From contig JAPVLO010000405.1 of NCBI GenBank assembly GCA_027257055.1, positions 248,001 through 312,000 of the forward strand: a DNA stretch of 64,000 bases, read 5' to 3'. Each line of letters starts with the position of its first letter. The stretch's first letter is position 1. This DNA is from Cephalopachus bancanus. Lineage: Eukaryota > Chordata > Mammalia > Primates > Tarsiidae. Positions 1 to 9,682 of the stretch are shown here, in pieces. Under the pieces are notes generated by a model. It was not told the DNA's origin. It did no database searches and saw only the letters and a program-made list of their open reading frames with translations. The position numbers and the translations under genes were made by a program.

Positions 1-1199
1 AATACGACTATCATCTGATGTTTATTTTGTTCTCTGAGACTTTGCCAAAGTCCTTTATCTGTGCAAGGAGGTTTTTGACAGATTCTCTTGGGTTTTCTAG
101 GTAAGGATCATATTGCTAGCAAAGAGGGATAATTTAACTTCCCCTTTTCCTACTTGGATACCCCTGATTTCCTTCTCTTGTCTGATTGCTCTAGCTAGGA
201 CTTTCAACACTATGTTGAGCAGGAGGGGTGAGAGTGGACAGCCTTGTGTTGTTTCTCTTTTCAGGGGAAATGCTTCCAATTACTGTCCATTTAACAATAT
301 GGGCTGTGGGTTTATTGTAGATGGTTCTTACTATTTTGAGTTATTTTACCTCTCTGCTTAGTGATCAAGGGTTTTTATTAAGAAAGATACTTCATTTTAT
401 TGAAAGCTTTTTCTGCATCTAATGATATAATTATGTGGTTCTTGTTTTGACATCTGTTGATGTATTTAATTACATTTATGGTCTTATAGATGTTGAATCA
501 ACCCTGCATCCTGGGAATGAAGCCTACTTGGTCATGGTGGATGATTTTTGAGATGTGGTGTTGGATCCGATTTACTAGTCTTGTTAGTGTTTTTGCATGT
601 ATGTTCATCAGGGATATTGGCCTGTAGTTCTCTTTCTTTGTTGGATCTTTATCAGATTTGGGTATCACTGTGATGTTGGCTTTGTAAAATTATTTGGGGA
701 GAGTTCTGTCTTTCTCAATTTCCTGGAATACTTTCAATAGACTGGTGTCAGCTCCTCCTTGTATGTTTTGTAGAATTCTGCTGGAAAACTGTTTGGTCCA
801 GGTTTTTTTTTTTGTTGTTGTTTTTTAGGTAGTTTTCTTATAAGGGAGTCAATTTACTAGGTTGTTATTGTCCTATTTAGGGCGTCAATTTCTTCTTGTT
901 TCAACCTTGGGAGGTTGTGTGATATCAGAAAGTCATCCATTTCATTTAGGATTTCAAGTTTGTTTTTATACAGGTGTGCATGGTAATCTCTAATAATCTT
1001 TTGTTTTTCTTTGGGGTCAGTTGTGGCTTGATCTTTTGTATTTCTGTTTGTGTTTGCTTGGGCTTTTTGTCTCTTTTTCTTGGTCAATCTGGCAAGGGGT
1101 TTATCAATTTTGTTTATTCTTTCAAAGAACCAGTTTTTTTTCTATGATATTTTTGTCTCTATGTTCCATATTTGGGTTTTCACTTTGGTAATCTCAATT
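1..1199 (-). mobile_element. L1-A, ORF2 central part (left of ERV)
   Basis: This is LINE-1 ORF2 sequence on the minus strand, cut by the left edge of the window. The complementary reading carries reverse-transcriptase fragments: the stretch ending at 97 reads [15 protein letters not shown] residues (here [21 protein letters not shown]), followed by [11 protein letters not shown], where the catalytic YADD/FADD box is degraded to FASN. Farther right it aligns base for base with the same region of L1-C (about 19,090-20,270). It ends abruptly at the ERV long terminal repeat and resumes at 9,683. It is an inactive copy with stops and frameshifts. The 3' half lies outside the window. Confidence 0.93.
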
Positions 1200-1679
1200 T
1201 GTTGTGACTGGAGTGCAAGAAGAGAGTGGTCAACATGCAGAGGGTCAGATTATGAGTCCTTTAATAGCCAGCAACTGAGAGTAAACTAGAACTCTTGACC
1301 CCGAATGAAGCAGGAAGAGCATTTATAAAGGCAAAACCCACAAGGGCACTACATAGCGTGGGGCACAAACATAAGGAACGTTAGGCTACATAGCATGGGG
1401 CACAAACATAGGGAACATAAAAATTAAGAGGAGAGCAAAATGTGCAAATATATACAAATAAATGTGGAACTTAACCGTTGGGGAGTTTCCAATGTTTCAG
1501 GAAAACAAGGGTGTAGGTCCTTAGTTATGGGAAGGTTACAACTGATGATTATGTAGGGGGGTCATAAAATGGAAGATCTGTTACAAAAGGGAAGGTAAAA
1601 TGGAGGATCTGTTACAAAAGGGAAGTTACTTATGTTAAACAAGCGATTACAATCTATTATAGGTTTTACAGGTACTTCA
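1200..1679 (-). repeat. ERV 3' LTR
   Basis: This is the partner of the LTR at 9,198-9,682 and has the same termini. It has a matching TATA-like box (TTTATAAA around 1,322-1,329), ATTAAA near 1,258 on the minus strand, and the same roughly 37-bp tandem duplication. The polypurine tract lies immediately upstream (to the right). Point differences from the 5' LTR are scattered along the whole length. Confidence 0.92.
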
Positions 1680-1691
1680 TTTCCCCCTTTT
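1680..1691 (-). promoter_or_regulatory. ERV polypurine tract
   Basis: On the minus strand AAAAGGGGGAAA directly abuts the first TG of the 3' LTR. This is the expected place and composition for the plus-strand DNA primer of a retrovirus. Confidence 0.85.
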
Positions 1692-1788
1692 ACTTGTTCA
1701 TGAGTTAAATCATTGACTTGTGAGTCACAGGCAAAGGATCATACATGAATTTTACAGAATTAATTCATTGTTTGACAAATTGAATAAA

Positions 1789-3509
1789 CTAATTGAATAT
1801 GCAGGGCCCTATAAGCAAACCTAGGAGGAGAAGGATCATAAGGCCAGCTAGACTGGTGATGAGAGTAGTTAGCCAGGGGTTCCAATCAAACATTGATTGG
1901 AACCAGGATTTGTTATTGTCTAAGTCTTTTTGTTGCCTGTCTATGCTTTTTCAGACTTTCTGGAGGGTATCTTTGATGATTCCTGATTTGTTTGCATAGA
2001 AACAGCAAGCTTCTCCAAGAGCGACACAAAGTCCTCCTTGGGATAGGAAGAGCAAGTCTAGGCCCCTACGATTTTGGAGGACAACCTCTGCTAGAGAGTC
2101 CACCTGGTCACTGAGTTGGTCTATAGCAGATTGCATATAATTTAAGTCAGAATTAATATCTTGTACAAAGTTAGTTAGCCCTAATTCTCCATGAACCAAA
2201 GCAGTGGAACTGACGACAGCTGTTCCAGCTATGCTTAACCCAATTAAGGCAGGCACTAGTAGGGGGGCAGCATGCTTCTGACGAACTGCCAGAAGACCAG
2301 GAGAATTGAGTAAGAGGGTTCCTTCAGGACCATTATAAGCATATATCTGGGGAAGTACATGAACAGTAATACATAAGGTAGACTTATTGCTTAACATTTC
2401 AGCAGTAACACAGTTTGTAATGTTGGTAGGACAAGCTAACCAAGTATTGGCAGGGACTGCATAAGTCATGGATTCAGTTATAGTTACAGTAAGAGATATA
2501 TTACAAATATTTAAAAATGGAAGCTGTTAAATTGATTTTAAGACAAGAAGCAGTTCCATTTACTTCTCTTATAGTGATGTGAACTGTCTTTGGAAAAGAA
2601 AATGTAGTTTTGTCAGTGCTGTTGACAACAGGAGTATTGACCCCTAGCCCTACATAGTAAGGAGGCCTTGACTTTAAGCAGAGCCAACAATCTGAAGCTA
2701 ATTGTGGCAAGGTGTTATTGAGCAAACAATGGACGTAAATTAGCATGGGAAGAAGACAGGTGAGCCTGGGGTGATATTTGAGTTGGCAGAAGGCAGAGGC
2801 TGAGACGGAGGCTTGTGGTAACCAAACACGGGATCCTTTAGCTCTTGCCAATGGCCCTGTTGGCTTGGCCACAGTTCTGTAGGCAAGCGTGTGCTGTTGG
2901 ATAGTGAATAAGGTGCCACGGTCACAGCCATCCATGTAGAGTTGTATTCCCCAGATATTACTTGAACTCTAAGAATAATGGAGAGAATCAGTAACCTTTA
3001 TGTATATAGGCCGTTCTGGGCCAGCAGTTGGCCACAGGGTGATTTCAGATGCGTCATTAGGCTCCCCACTGTAAGTTGCAATATTCCACATTCCAGTTTG
3101 GACAGAAGAAGTGGCCAGCCTGATCACATTGCCGGTCAATAGGGTTACTGGGACAAAGGTAAAAGTCTGTGCCCTTTATATAGTGGGGCGTTACCCAGTC
3201 TGTACAGGATTCAGTATGGTAAACATTTTGTACAGGTGTTAAATTGATTATTCTGGGCAACCATCCAGCTAGACATTCTTTCCCCATGTTTACTAGGCCA
3301 GGGAGGTTTACCTTAAATTGGACTGGAGCTGAGCCATGGGTCCAATTTTGGACAGCTAAAACCTTTCCTGATGTAAAAGAGGTTAAAGAAAACATGGAGA
3401 CTGCACGGTAAGACATTATGAAAGAGGGAGAACAAATGAGGAGATAACACCAGAACAAGGATGAGAAAGTCTTAGCTTGAGATGGCCGATTCCAGGCGTG
3501 GCTATTCAT
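1789..3509 (-). pseudogene. env: ERV env pseudogene (SU and TM)
   Basis: The start ATG is at 3,509-3,507, followed by a hydrophobic leader within the first 40 residues. SU (3,509-3,057) is cysteine-rich. After a frame change, 2,935-2,501 carries the CXXC motif in DCWLC. TM starts in the frame opening at 2,469: a degraded cleavage motif RQKH, a hydrophobic fusion-peptide-like stretch (LLVPALIGLSIAGTAVV), a heptad region, the LQNRRGLDLL block and CVALGEACC (CX6CC). A TGA at 1,953-1,951 interrupts the frame. The membrane anchor (ITSLAGLMILLLLGLLIG) and a TAG at 1,791-1,789 follow in the same frame. CXXC plus CX6CC is the covalently linked gammaretroviral pattern. Confidence 0.9.
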
Positions 3510-4673
3510 TTTCTGGTGAAACAGGATGGCAAGCTTGGAGAGTGATTTTTAGAGTCCAGTTTTACAGTCCAATGGCCTGAGCCAGGTGGAGTGATGCCAT
3601 CAAATCCAGTCCTCTTTACTTGGGAGTGAGGAATCCAAGCCGACAATGCATCCACTTTGAGTGCTGTTGGGGTGATGAGGATGACAATGGTGAGTCCTTC
3701 TTTCTGGAGCCTTTTGACATAGACCAGGTCTCTGGGCTGGAACTGATGGCATGACATGGAAGACAGGGTTGGCAGGATGGCATGGATGTTGGAGTGGACG
3801 GTAGCCTGGACCTGTTGGAGCGACTGGAGAAACTTTAATAGAGACTGATCAGTAATTTCTTCAAGAATGGGATCTCACAACCAGGGCAACAGAGGAGGGG
3901 GTCTTCCAAACATGATTTCATATGCAGTGAACCCAGCCTTATAGGGAGTGCATTGGGCCCGAAGAAGGGCTAGAGGCAACAGGTTTACCCACTTTTCACC
4001 AGTCTCTATTATTAATGTGGCTAAAGTAGATTTCAAAGTTCAGTTCATGCATTCTACCTGTCCAGTGCATTGTGGTTGGTAGGCACAATGTAATTTCCAA
4101 GTTATACCCATTGCCTTGCTGACCAGTTGGGGTATGAAAGAGGTAAAGGCAGGACCATTATCACATCCAATAGAGAGAGGGAGCCCAAACCTAGGGATAG
4201 TTTCATGTAATGAAAACCTAGTAACCATAAGTGCAGTTCGTTTTTCATGGCAAAAACTTCTACCCATCCAGAAAAAGTATACAAAAACACTAGTAAATAG
4301 TTGTACCCCACATGAGGGGGCTTTATTTCTGTAAAGCCTACCTCCCAGTTTTCTCTAGGACTTGATCCTCAGGCCCTGATTCCAGTGGAAGGCCCTGGCC
4401 CCTGTTTTGCATTGACTTGGGCACAAGCAGGACACCTTGCTGCTATCTTGGTTACTACATATTTAAAGTCATTGATATGATAAAAATTGCTTAACAGCTC
4501 AGTCATTTTGGTGCTTCCCAAATGGGTGGTAGTATGTAGTTGTCTTAACAGATTGTGCCCAAGGGCTTCAGGCAAAATAATTTGAGAGTTCTTGACCCAC
4601 CATCCGGTAGGATCCTTGTGGGCCCCTGTCCAGTCTGCCTGTTCTTTCTCTTCTTGGGTGTAGGTAGGCTGTT
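3506..4673 (-). pseudogene. pol: ERV pol pseudogene: integrase domain
   Basis: The zinc-binding N-terminal domain is at 4,575-4,369 (QLHTTTHLGSTKM with the His pair, then CPAC). The catalytic core at about 4,311-4,030 reads [10 protein letters not shown], where the first Asp of the DDE triad is replaced by Tyr. The second Asp (CDNGPAF) and the Glu (GQVECMN) are present, partly in another frame. The C-terminal domain at 3,757-3,506 (PRDLVYVKRLQKEG, ALKVDALSAWI) ends in a TGA that overlaps the env ATG as ATGA. Frameshifts lie near 4,040 and between 3,760 and 4,030. Integrase would insert the provirus; this copy is inactive. Confidence 0.9.
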
Positions 4674-5200
4674 TCAGAAGAGAAGGAACTGAAAAGTTTT
4701 AGTTAGCAGGACAGTCAGGGGCTCCATTGGAAGTTCTGCTACTTTTTGAGCTGCTTGATCTGCCAGGTGATTTCCAATTGCCTCTGGAGTGTTTAGTTTT
4801 TGATGTCCCCTGCAGTGAATGACAGCTACCCCTTTGGAAAGCCATATAGCCTCCAAAAAAGCTAAGATTTCTTCCTTGTTGTTTATAGTCTTACCTGTTG
4901 CAGTAAGAAGTTCTCGTTCCTTGTAGATCATGGCATGGGCATGAAGTGTAGCAAAATTATACCGACTGTCAGTGAAGATATTTACCCATTTCCCTGTTCC
5001 CCATCACAGGGCCTGAGTTAGGACAATTAACTCAACCTTTTGAGCCAACGTGCTGTTGGGCAGTGATTGTGAACAGTTCACTACATGAACCATGGTTATG
5101 GCTTGTGGACCCCTCCTATTACCAGACTGCTGCCATTCGTGAACAGGACAGCATCAGCCTGGCTTTAAGAGGGTGTCCTGAAGATCGGGGTGGCCGGCCT
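4674..5200 (-). pseudogene. pol: ERV pol pseudogene: RNase H domain
   Basis: The domain begins near 5,150, where the minus strand reads LFTNGSSLV. The first catalytic Asp position of the family (D-G-S-S) holds Asn here (AAT, 5,137-5,135). The later half, 4,931-4,674, reads ELLTATGKTINNKEEIL, then IHCRGHQK and NHLADQAAQK, the typical end of a retroviral RNase H that still has the LADQAA block. Stops and a frame change separate the halves. The domain would degrade the RNA strand of the RNA-DNA hybrid; here one catalytic residue is missing. Confidence 0.85.
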
Positions 5201-5559
5201 GAGAGATATCTATCATGTATTCACAGTCATGCATTGGTGTTTCTGGATTATCATCAGGGAGCAGGGTAGCCAATTGAGGCACTGGGTAGGGGAAAAGTTA
5301 ATCTGGGTTGATCAAGTAGGAGGCTTTGCTATTGGGTAATGAGGGTATTTGACATTCAGCAGCCAGAGGCTCCCCAGAACAGAGTTTCAACAGCATGGGG
5401 AACAGTCAAAACCTGGTTCTGACTGAAAGTCAATTTATCTGCTTCCTTAACTAGTATGGCTGTACCTGCAATGGCCCGGAGACAAGAGGGCCAGCCAGAG
5501 GCTACCAAGTTCAGTCTTTTTGACAAGTAAGCCACTGGTTGCCTCTAGGGTCCTAAAGT

Positions 5560-6790
5560 CTGAGTGAAGATCCCTTTCACTATTCCTCATTGTTCATAAA
5601 TAAACAAGTGAAAAGGTTTGGTAACATCTGGGAGGGCTAAAGCCAGGGCTTGCGTGAGAGCCATCTTTAACTGCTGGAACGCATGTTCCTCAGTAGCAGT
5701 CCATTGTAGGGGCTGGTCTCCTGCTGTGACAGTGTATAAAGGCTTGGCGATTTCATCAAAACCTGGAATCCATATTCAGCAATACCCCATCATCCCCAGG
5801 AATTCTTGTACCTGTTTCTTTGTCATTGGTGTGGGAATCCGAAGGATAGCTTCTTTCCAGGGCCGATGTCAGGGCTCACTTACCCTTCTTCAGCTGGTAT
5901 CCCAGGTAGGAAACTTCAGTTGAGCAGAGCTGTGCCTTTTTAGCCAAGACATGGTAGCCCAGGTATTGAAGAAGCTGTAAGAGAGCCTTAGTACTTTTTA
6001 AACAGGTATCCGAGTCTGTAGCTATGAGCAAGGGGTCATCTACATACTGAATTAGGGTACATTCAGGGCGTAAAGTGCAAAACCCTGACAAATCTTGTTG
6101 CAAGCCTTCCCCAAAAAGAGTCAGGGAGTTCTTGAATCCTGTGGTAACTGAGTCCAAGTCAGTTGACTAGTATTTCCAGAGTCAAGATCTGTTCATTCAA
6201 AAGCAAAAATGGACAGACTGGCAGGGGACAAAGGAATGGAAAAGAAGGCATCCTTTAAGTCCAATGCAGTGTATACCTGGTGTTGAGGAGGAAGTAGGCT
6301 GAGCAAAGTATACGGGTTAGGGACAGTAGGATGGATTGTTTCAACCCGCTTATTAACCTGTCTTAAGTCCTGAATGGGCCAGTAGTCAGATGTTCCTGGC
6401 TTTTTAACTAGCAAGAACGGCGTGTTCCAAGGAGATTGACAGGGTGTTAAAATGTTAGCTGCTAAAAGTCTTTTAATGTGAGAAGCAATTCCCTTCGGGC
6501 CTGAAAATTCATGGGGTAATGACAAATATGAACAGGGGTGGCTGTCACCAACAGACTCACAATGACTGGAGGGTGATGTTTCACCAGTACTGGTGGGTTA
6601 GTTTCTGCCCAAACTGAACAAAATTCTTGCTGTAACTGTGGAAGTAAACTTGACGAGACATTCTCAGTGAGAGACTTAGAAGAAGCTAACAGGTATTCTT
6701 CATACAGTGGAACAGTTAATAACATTTGATAGGCATTGTCAGTAGGAATATACATTTTAGTTTCATCTGGTGAAAACATAATAGTTGCTC
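5560..6790 (-). pseudogene. pol: ERV pol pseudogene: reverse transcriptase domain
   Basis: The fingers and palm are clear. At 6,818-6,462 the reading includes SVWAETNPP. At 6,525-6,193 it continues with [11 protein letters not shown] and the first catalytic-aspartate block LDLKDAFF. At 6,157-5,876 the YVDD box reads LIQYVDDPLLIA, so the catalytic aspartates are still encoded. Pieces lie in different frames, with a frameshift between 6,462 and 6,525 and stops around 6,160-6,190. The connection region toward 5,560 is badly decayed. Inactive, but clearly an RT of the gammaretroviral type. Confidence 0.9.
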
Positions 6791-7079
6791 TTAGTTTCCA
6801 GAGCAAATCTCGGCCCATGAGAGGGTATGGGCAGTCAGGGACTACCAGAAATGAGTGGGTAACTCATTTTTGATCTAATGATTTATCTGGTTGGAGGTGA
6901 ACTTACAGTTTGTGATTGCTCCTGTTGCTCCTTGAACAGAAATTTATTTGCTGGATATAGGTGGTTCCAATGGCGACTTTAAGACTGACAGTTCTGCCTG
7001 TGTCCACTAAGAGTTGGCCTGGGTGGCCCACAATAGCAGTGGTTATCATGGGTTCTTGGGGGCCTAGGGAAAAAGAGCC
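6790..7079 (-). pseudogene. pro: ERV pro pseudogene (aspartic protease)
   Basis: The frame is continuous with the nucleocapsid frame across two stop codons, as in gammaretroviruses where protease is reached by stop-codon readthrough. The active-site motif LLVDTGRT is present (codons around 6,998-7,012). The C-terminal MGRDLLWKL block near 6,818-6,792 is the conserved GRD region. In between, the frame is broken around 6,870-6,900. A retroviral protease acts as a homodimer to cut Gag and Gag-Pol; this copy cannot be made intact. Confidence 0.85.
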
Positions 7080-8743
7080 CTAGCTTCCTCAGTCTGAGTC
7101 ATTTTCAGTTTCAACAGGAGAGGGGAGGACCAGAACTGACTTAGGTTTCTCTGTTTTTGGGCAACGAGGTCAATCTTTTATCCAGTGACCCAGCTCTTTA
7201 CAATATGCACACTGAATTTTGGCTAGCTGGATGCATCCAGTTTCTTTTTGTCTCTTTTTAGTTTCTCCCTTTGGTTAATGTGCTGGCTTTGAGCCGGGTT
7301 GGCAGGCCTGGATGTTAGCAACTAATATTTTCATCTGCCATTTTGTTGCTTTATCTATTTTCCTGTCTTCCTGTTTCTGTTTCTCACTATCTCAGTTATT
7401 AAAAACCTGTTGGGCTACCACAAGCAGTTGAGAAATATTCATCCCTGTGAAACCCTCAAGTTTTTGTAACTTTTTCTGGATGTCAGGAGCTGCCTGAGTT
7501 ACAAAGGCCAAATTAACAGCCTGAGCATTTTCAGGTGCCGAGGGTTCAAATGGGGTATAGGTAAGGAACATCTCCTGAAGATGCTCAAGAAATGCCCCTG
7601 GTGACTCCTTGGGACCCTGAATGATCTTGGTAGTTTTAGAAAGATTAATAGGTTTTCAGACTGCTCCCCTCAGACCAGTCAATAGAGCCTGGTGATAAGT
7701 GTTTAATGCTCCAGACCCTGCTAAAGTGTTAGGGTCCCAGTCTGTCTGAGTGGAGGGGAAAACCTCATCCAGCATTCCTTGATTTTCCTTTTCCATACTA
7801 GCAGCCAGAAGCAGAACAGATTTCTTGGCCTTAGCCCTAATGTGTTCCTGTTCCTCATAGGTGAAAAGGGTCAGGAGGAGCTGCTGACAATTGTCCCAGG
7901 TGAGGCGATGGGTCCTCGTGATGGACTCAGTTAAGGAGATTAAAGCCTGTGGCTTATCAGAAAATGGCAGATTTTGGCGTTTCCCATTGTATAAATCAGA
8001 GGTGGAAAAAGGAGCATAAACCAGGAAAGGCCACTCGGTCTGACCCGACCCTGATGGAGGGGAACCTCCTGAAGGGGTAGAAGTAGTGCTGGATTGGTCC
8101 AAGAACAGAGTTGAGTGACCAAAGGCAGGGACCCAGGTGGAGGGGAAGTAGAAGAAAAGATGGCTAGGGAGGAGGTGATGGTAGAAGACTGAGGGCAATA
8201 TGGTGGCAGGTTTTTAGTGGGCAGCCAGCTCCTCAAGAGGGTCCTCTGTGGATGGAGGAAGAACAGGGTATAAACCTGCTGGAGTAGGAGCTGAGGTAAT
8301 CGGGAAAGGAGGAGTTGCCTCCTTAGAATTTGGGGTTTTTGGCTGTGGAGGATTGCCATTGCCTGGTCCACCAAAGGACTTAGTAACCAGGATCCAACTA
8401 GGGGTCCCCGGCCCTGATCCCTCTCTCAAGGCACATGTCTTGAGCCAAGATGGGGGGTTTTGACTAGGATTAGCCACTGGTCAATATAAGGAAAATGATC
8501 TGGGTGTGGGGCCCAGCTCTTGCCAGTGACAATCCTCCAGACAGCTTGGGTGACATGAACATCTAGAGGCCTTGTGGAGGGCCACTCAATATCAAATGAA
8601 GGCCAGTTGATTTTGCAGAGGGTCCAGAGCTTGTCTTTTGAGAGATGCACTCTGTAATCCTCAGCGAATCTGACAGAGAAGTTCCTTATCATTCAGTCCA
8701 AGGGACTTGAGGATTTAGATGACTTTGAAGCCCTCTGTCCCAT
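7080..8743 (-). pseudogene. gag: ERV gag pseudogene (matrix, proline-rich, capsid, nucleocapsid)
   Basis: The likely start is the ATG at 8,743-8,741, which opens MGQ, the myristoylation-type Gag N-terminus. A TGA follows 17 codons in, and the frame reopens to 8,426 with matrix-like sequence (WPSFDIEWPS). A frameshift leads to a proline-rich segment (8,477-8,214) containing LYPVL, similar to an ALIX-binding late motif. Capsid follows (8,198-7,656; SDLYNGKRQNLPFSD, LTWDNCQQLLL). The major homology region QGPKESPGAFLEHLQEMF lies near 7,560-7,622. The nucleocapsid has a single CCHC knuckle, CAYCKELGHWIKD, whose last Cys codon is TGA at 7,172-7,170. Two more stops (7,091-7,089 and 7,082-7,080) close the frame before protease. 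Not functional. Confidence 0.9.
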
Positions 8744-9197
8744 ATTGTCAAAACCAGTAAATCACACCACAGAGATGATCAATCACAAAATGCAGCAGAA
8801 GCAAACCCTGTAGCAAAGAGCCTAGCAAGAGCACAAGGACAGAAATCAAAGGGGGTACCCAAACAGAAACGAGCTTAAACTGAGACACTGTTCTACCAAC
8901 ATCTTGGGTCACTGAACAGAGTCTAAGGAGTGGCCTTGTCAGGCTCTGTCCTCCTCAATAGAGTTGTGGTCACGACCAGAACAAAACAGAAGCTTACTTC
9001 CCAGGAGACTGCAGATGGACTCAGGTTCTTTTGAGGCAGGAGGAAATCAGCAGTTGTACCTCCCTCCAGGCCAGATAAGAGGTTATGGGGTCCTGGAACG
9101 AATCAGGGTGTGCCTCCCCTATAACTTCTCCCCAGCTGGGGGAAACCAGAGCAAGGTCACCTCCTGAGGTTGGTGACTATTCCACTTGAGCTCCAAA
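8744..9197 (-). other. ERV leader with possible primer-binding site
   Basis: This untranslated region lies between the 5' LTR and the Gag start codon. The primer-binding site should occupy about 9,180-9,197, directly after the LTR. There the minus strand reads TTTGGAGCTCAAGTGGAA, which resembles a decayed proline-type site but is too divergent for me to assign the tRNA. No long reading frame is evident on the coding strand. A splice donor and packaging signal would be expected here but I could not identify them. Confidence 0.5.
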
Positions 9198-9682
9198 TGT
9201 TGTGACCGGAGTGTGAGAAGAGAGTTGCCAACACGCAGAGGGTCAGATTATGAGTTCTTTAATAGCTGGTGACTGAGAGTGAACTAGTGTTCAAAGAACA
9301 TTCAGCCCCTGAGTGAAGCAGGGAGAGGGTTTATAAAGGCAAAACCACAAGGGGGCTATATAGCATGGGCCACAAACATAAGGAACATTAGACTACATAG
9401 CATGGGGCACAAACATAAGGAACATTAAAATTAAGAGGAGAGCAAAATGTGCAAATGTATACAAATAAATGTGAAACTTGTGGTTGGGGAGTTTCCAAAG
9501 TTTCAGGAAAACAAGGGTGTAGGTCCCTAGTTACGGAAAGGTTACAACCGATGATTTTGGGAAGGTTATGTAGGGGGTCATCTCTGGGTTAAAACAGCTA
9601 AAATGGAGGATCTATTGCAAAAGGGAAGTTACTTATGTTAAACAAGCTATTACAATCTATTATAGCTTTTATAGGTACTTCA
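9198..9682 (-). repeat. ERV 5' LTR
   Basis: This is the upstream LTR in the direction of transcription (minus strand). It contains a TATA-like CTTTATAAAC on the minus strand near 9,329-9,338 and an ATTAAA polyadenylation-type hexamer at 9,258-9,263, so U3 is roughly 9,340-9,682 and U5 lies next to the leader. A unit of about 37 bp containing ctacatagcatggggcac is present twice in tandem (about 9,354-9,430). It differs from the other LTR at many positions and by small indels, so the insertion is not recent. Confidence 0.92.

Larger units (their letters stand above)
1200..9682 (-). mobile_element. Class I (gammaretrovirus-like) endogenous retrovirus, complete LTR-to-LTR
   Basis: This provirus on the minus strand is bounded by two related LTRs (1,200-1,679 and 9,198-9,682), each beginning TGTTGTGAC and ending GGTACTTCA as written here. 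Order on the minus strand is 5' LTR, leader, gag, pro, pol, env, polypurine tract, 3' LTR. It sits inside L1-A: the L1 reading stops at 1,199 and continues at 9,683. Flanking tetranucleotides aatt and tatt fit a decayed 4-bp target duplication. The SU CWLC motif, the TM CX6CC motif, the MGQ Gag start and a single zinc knuckle place it with gammaretrovirus-like elements. I cannot name the family. All genes are disrupted. Confidence 0.95.

Noticed and set aside
1951..2469. A captured host env (syncytin-like) gene
   Set aside because: SU is frameshifted at least twice and TM has a stop before its membrane anchor; there is no evidence of function in this copy.
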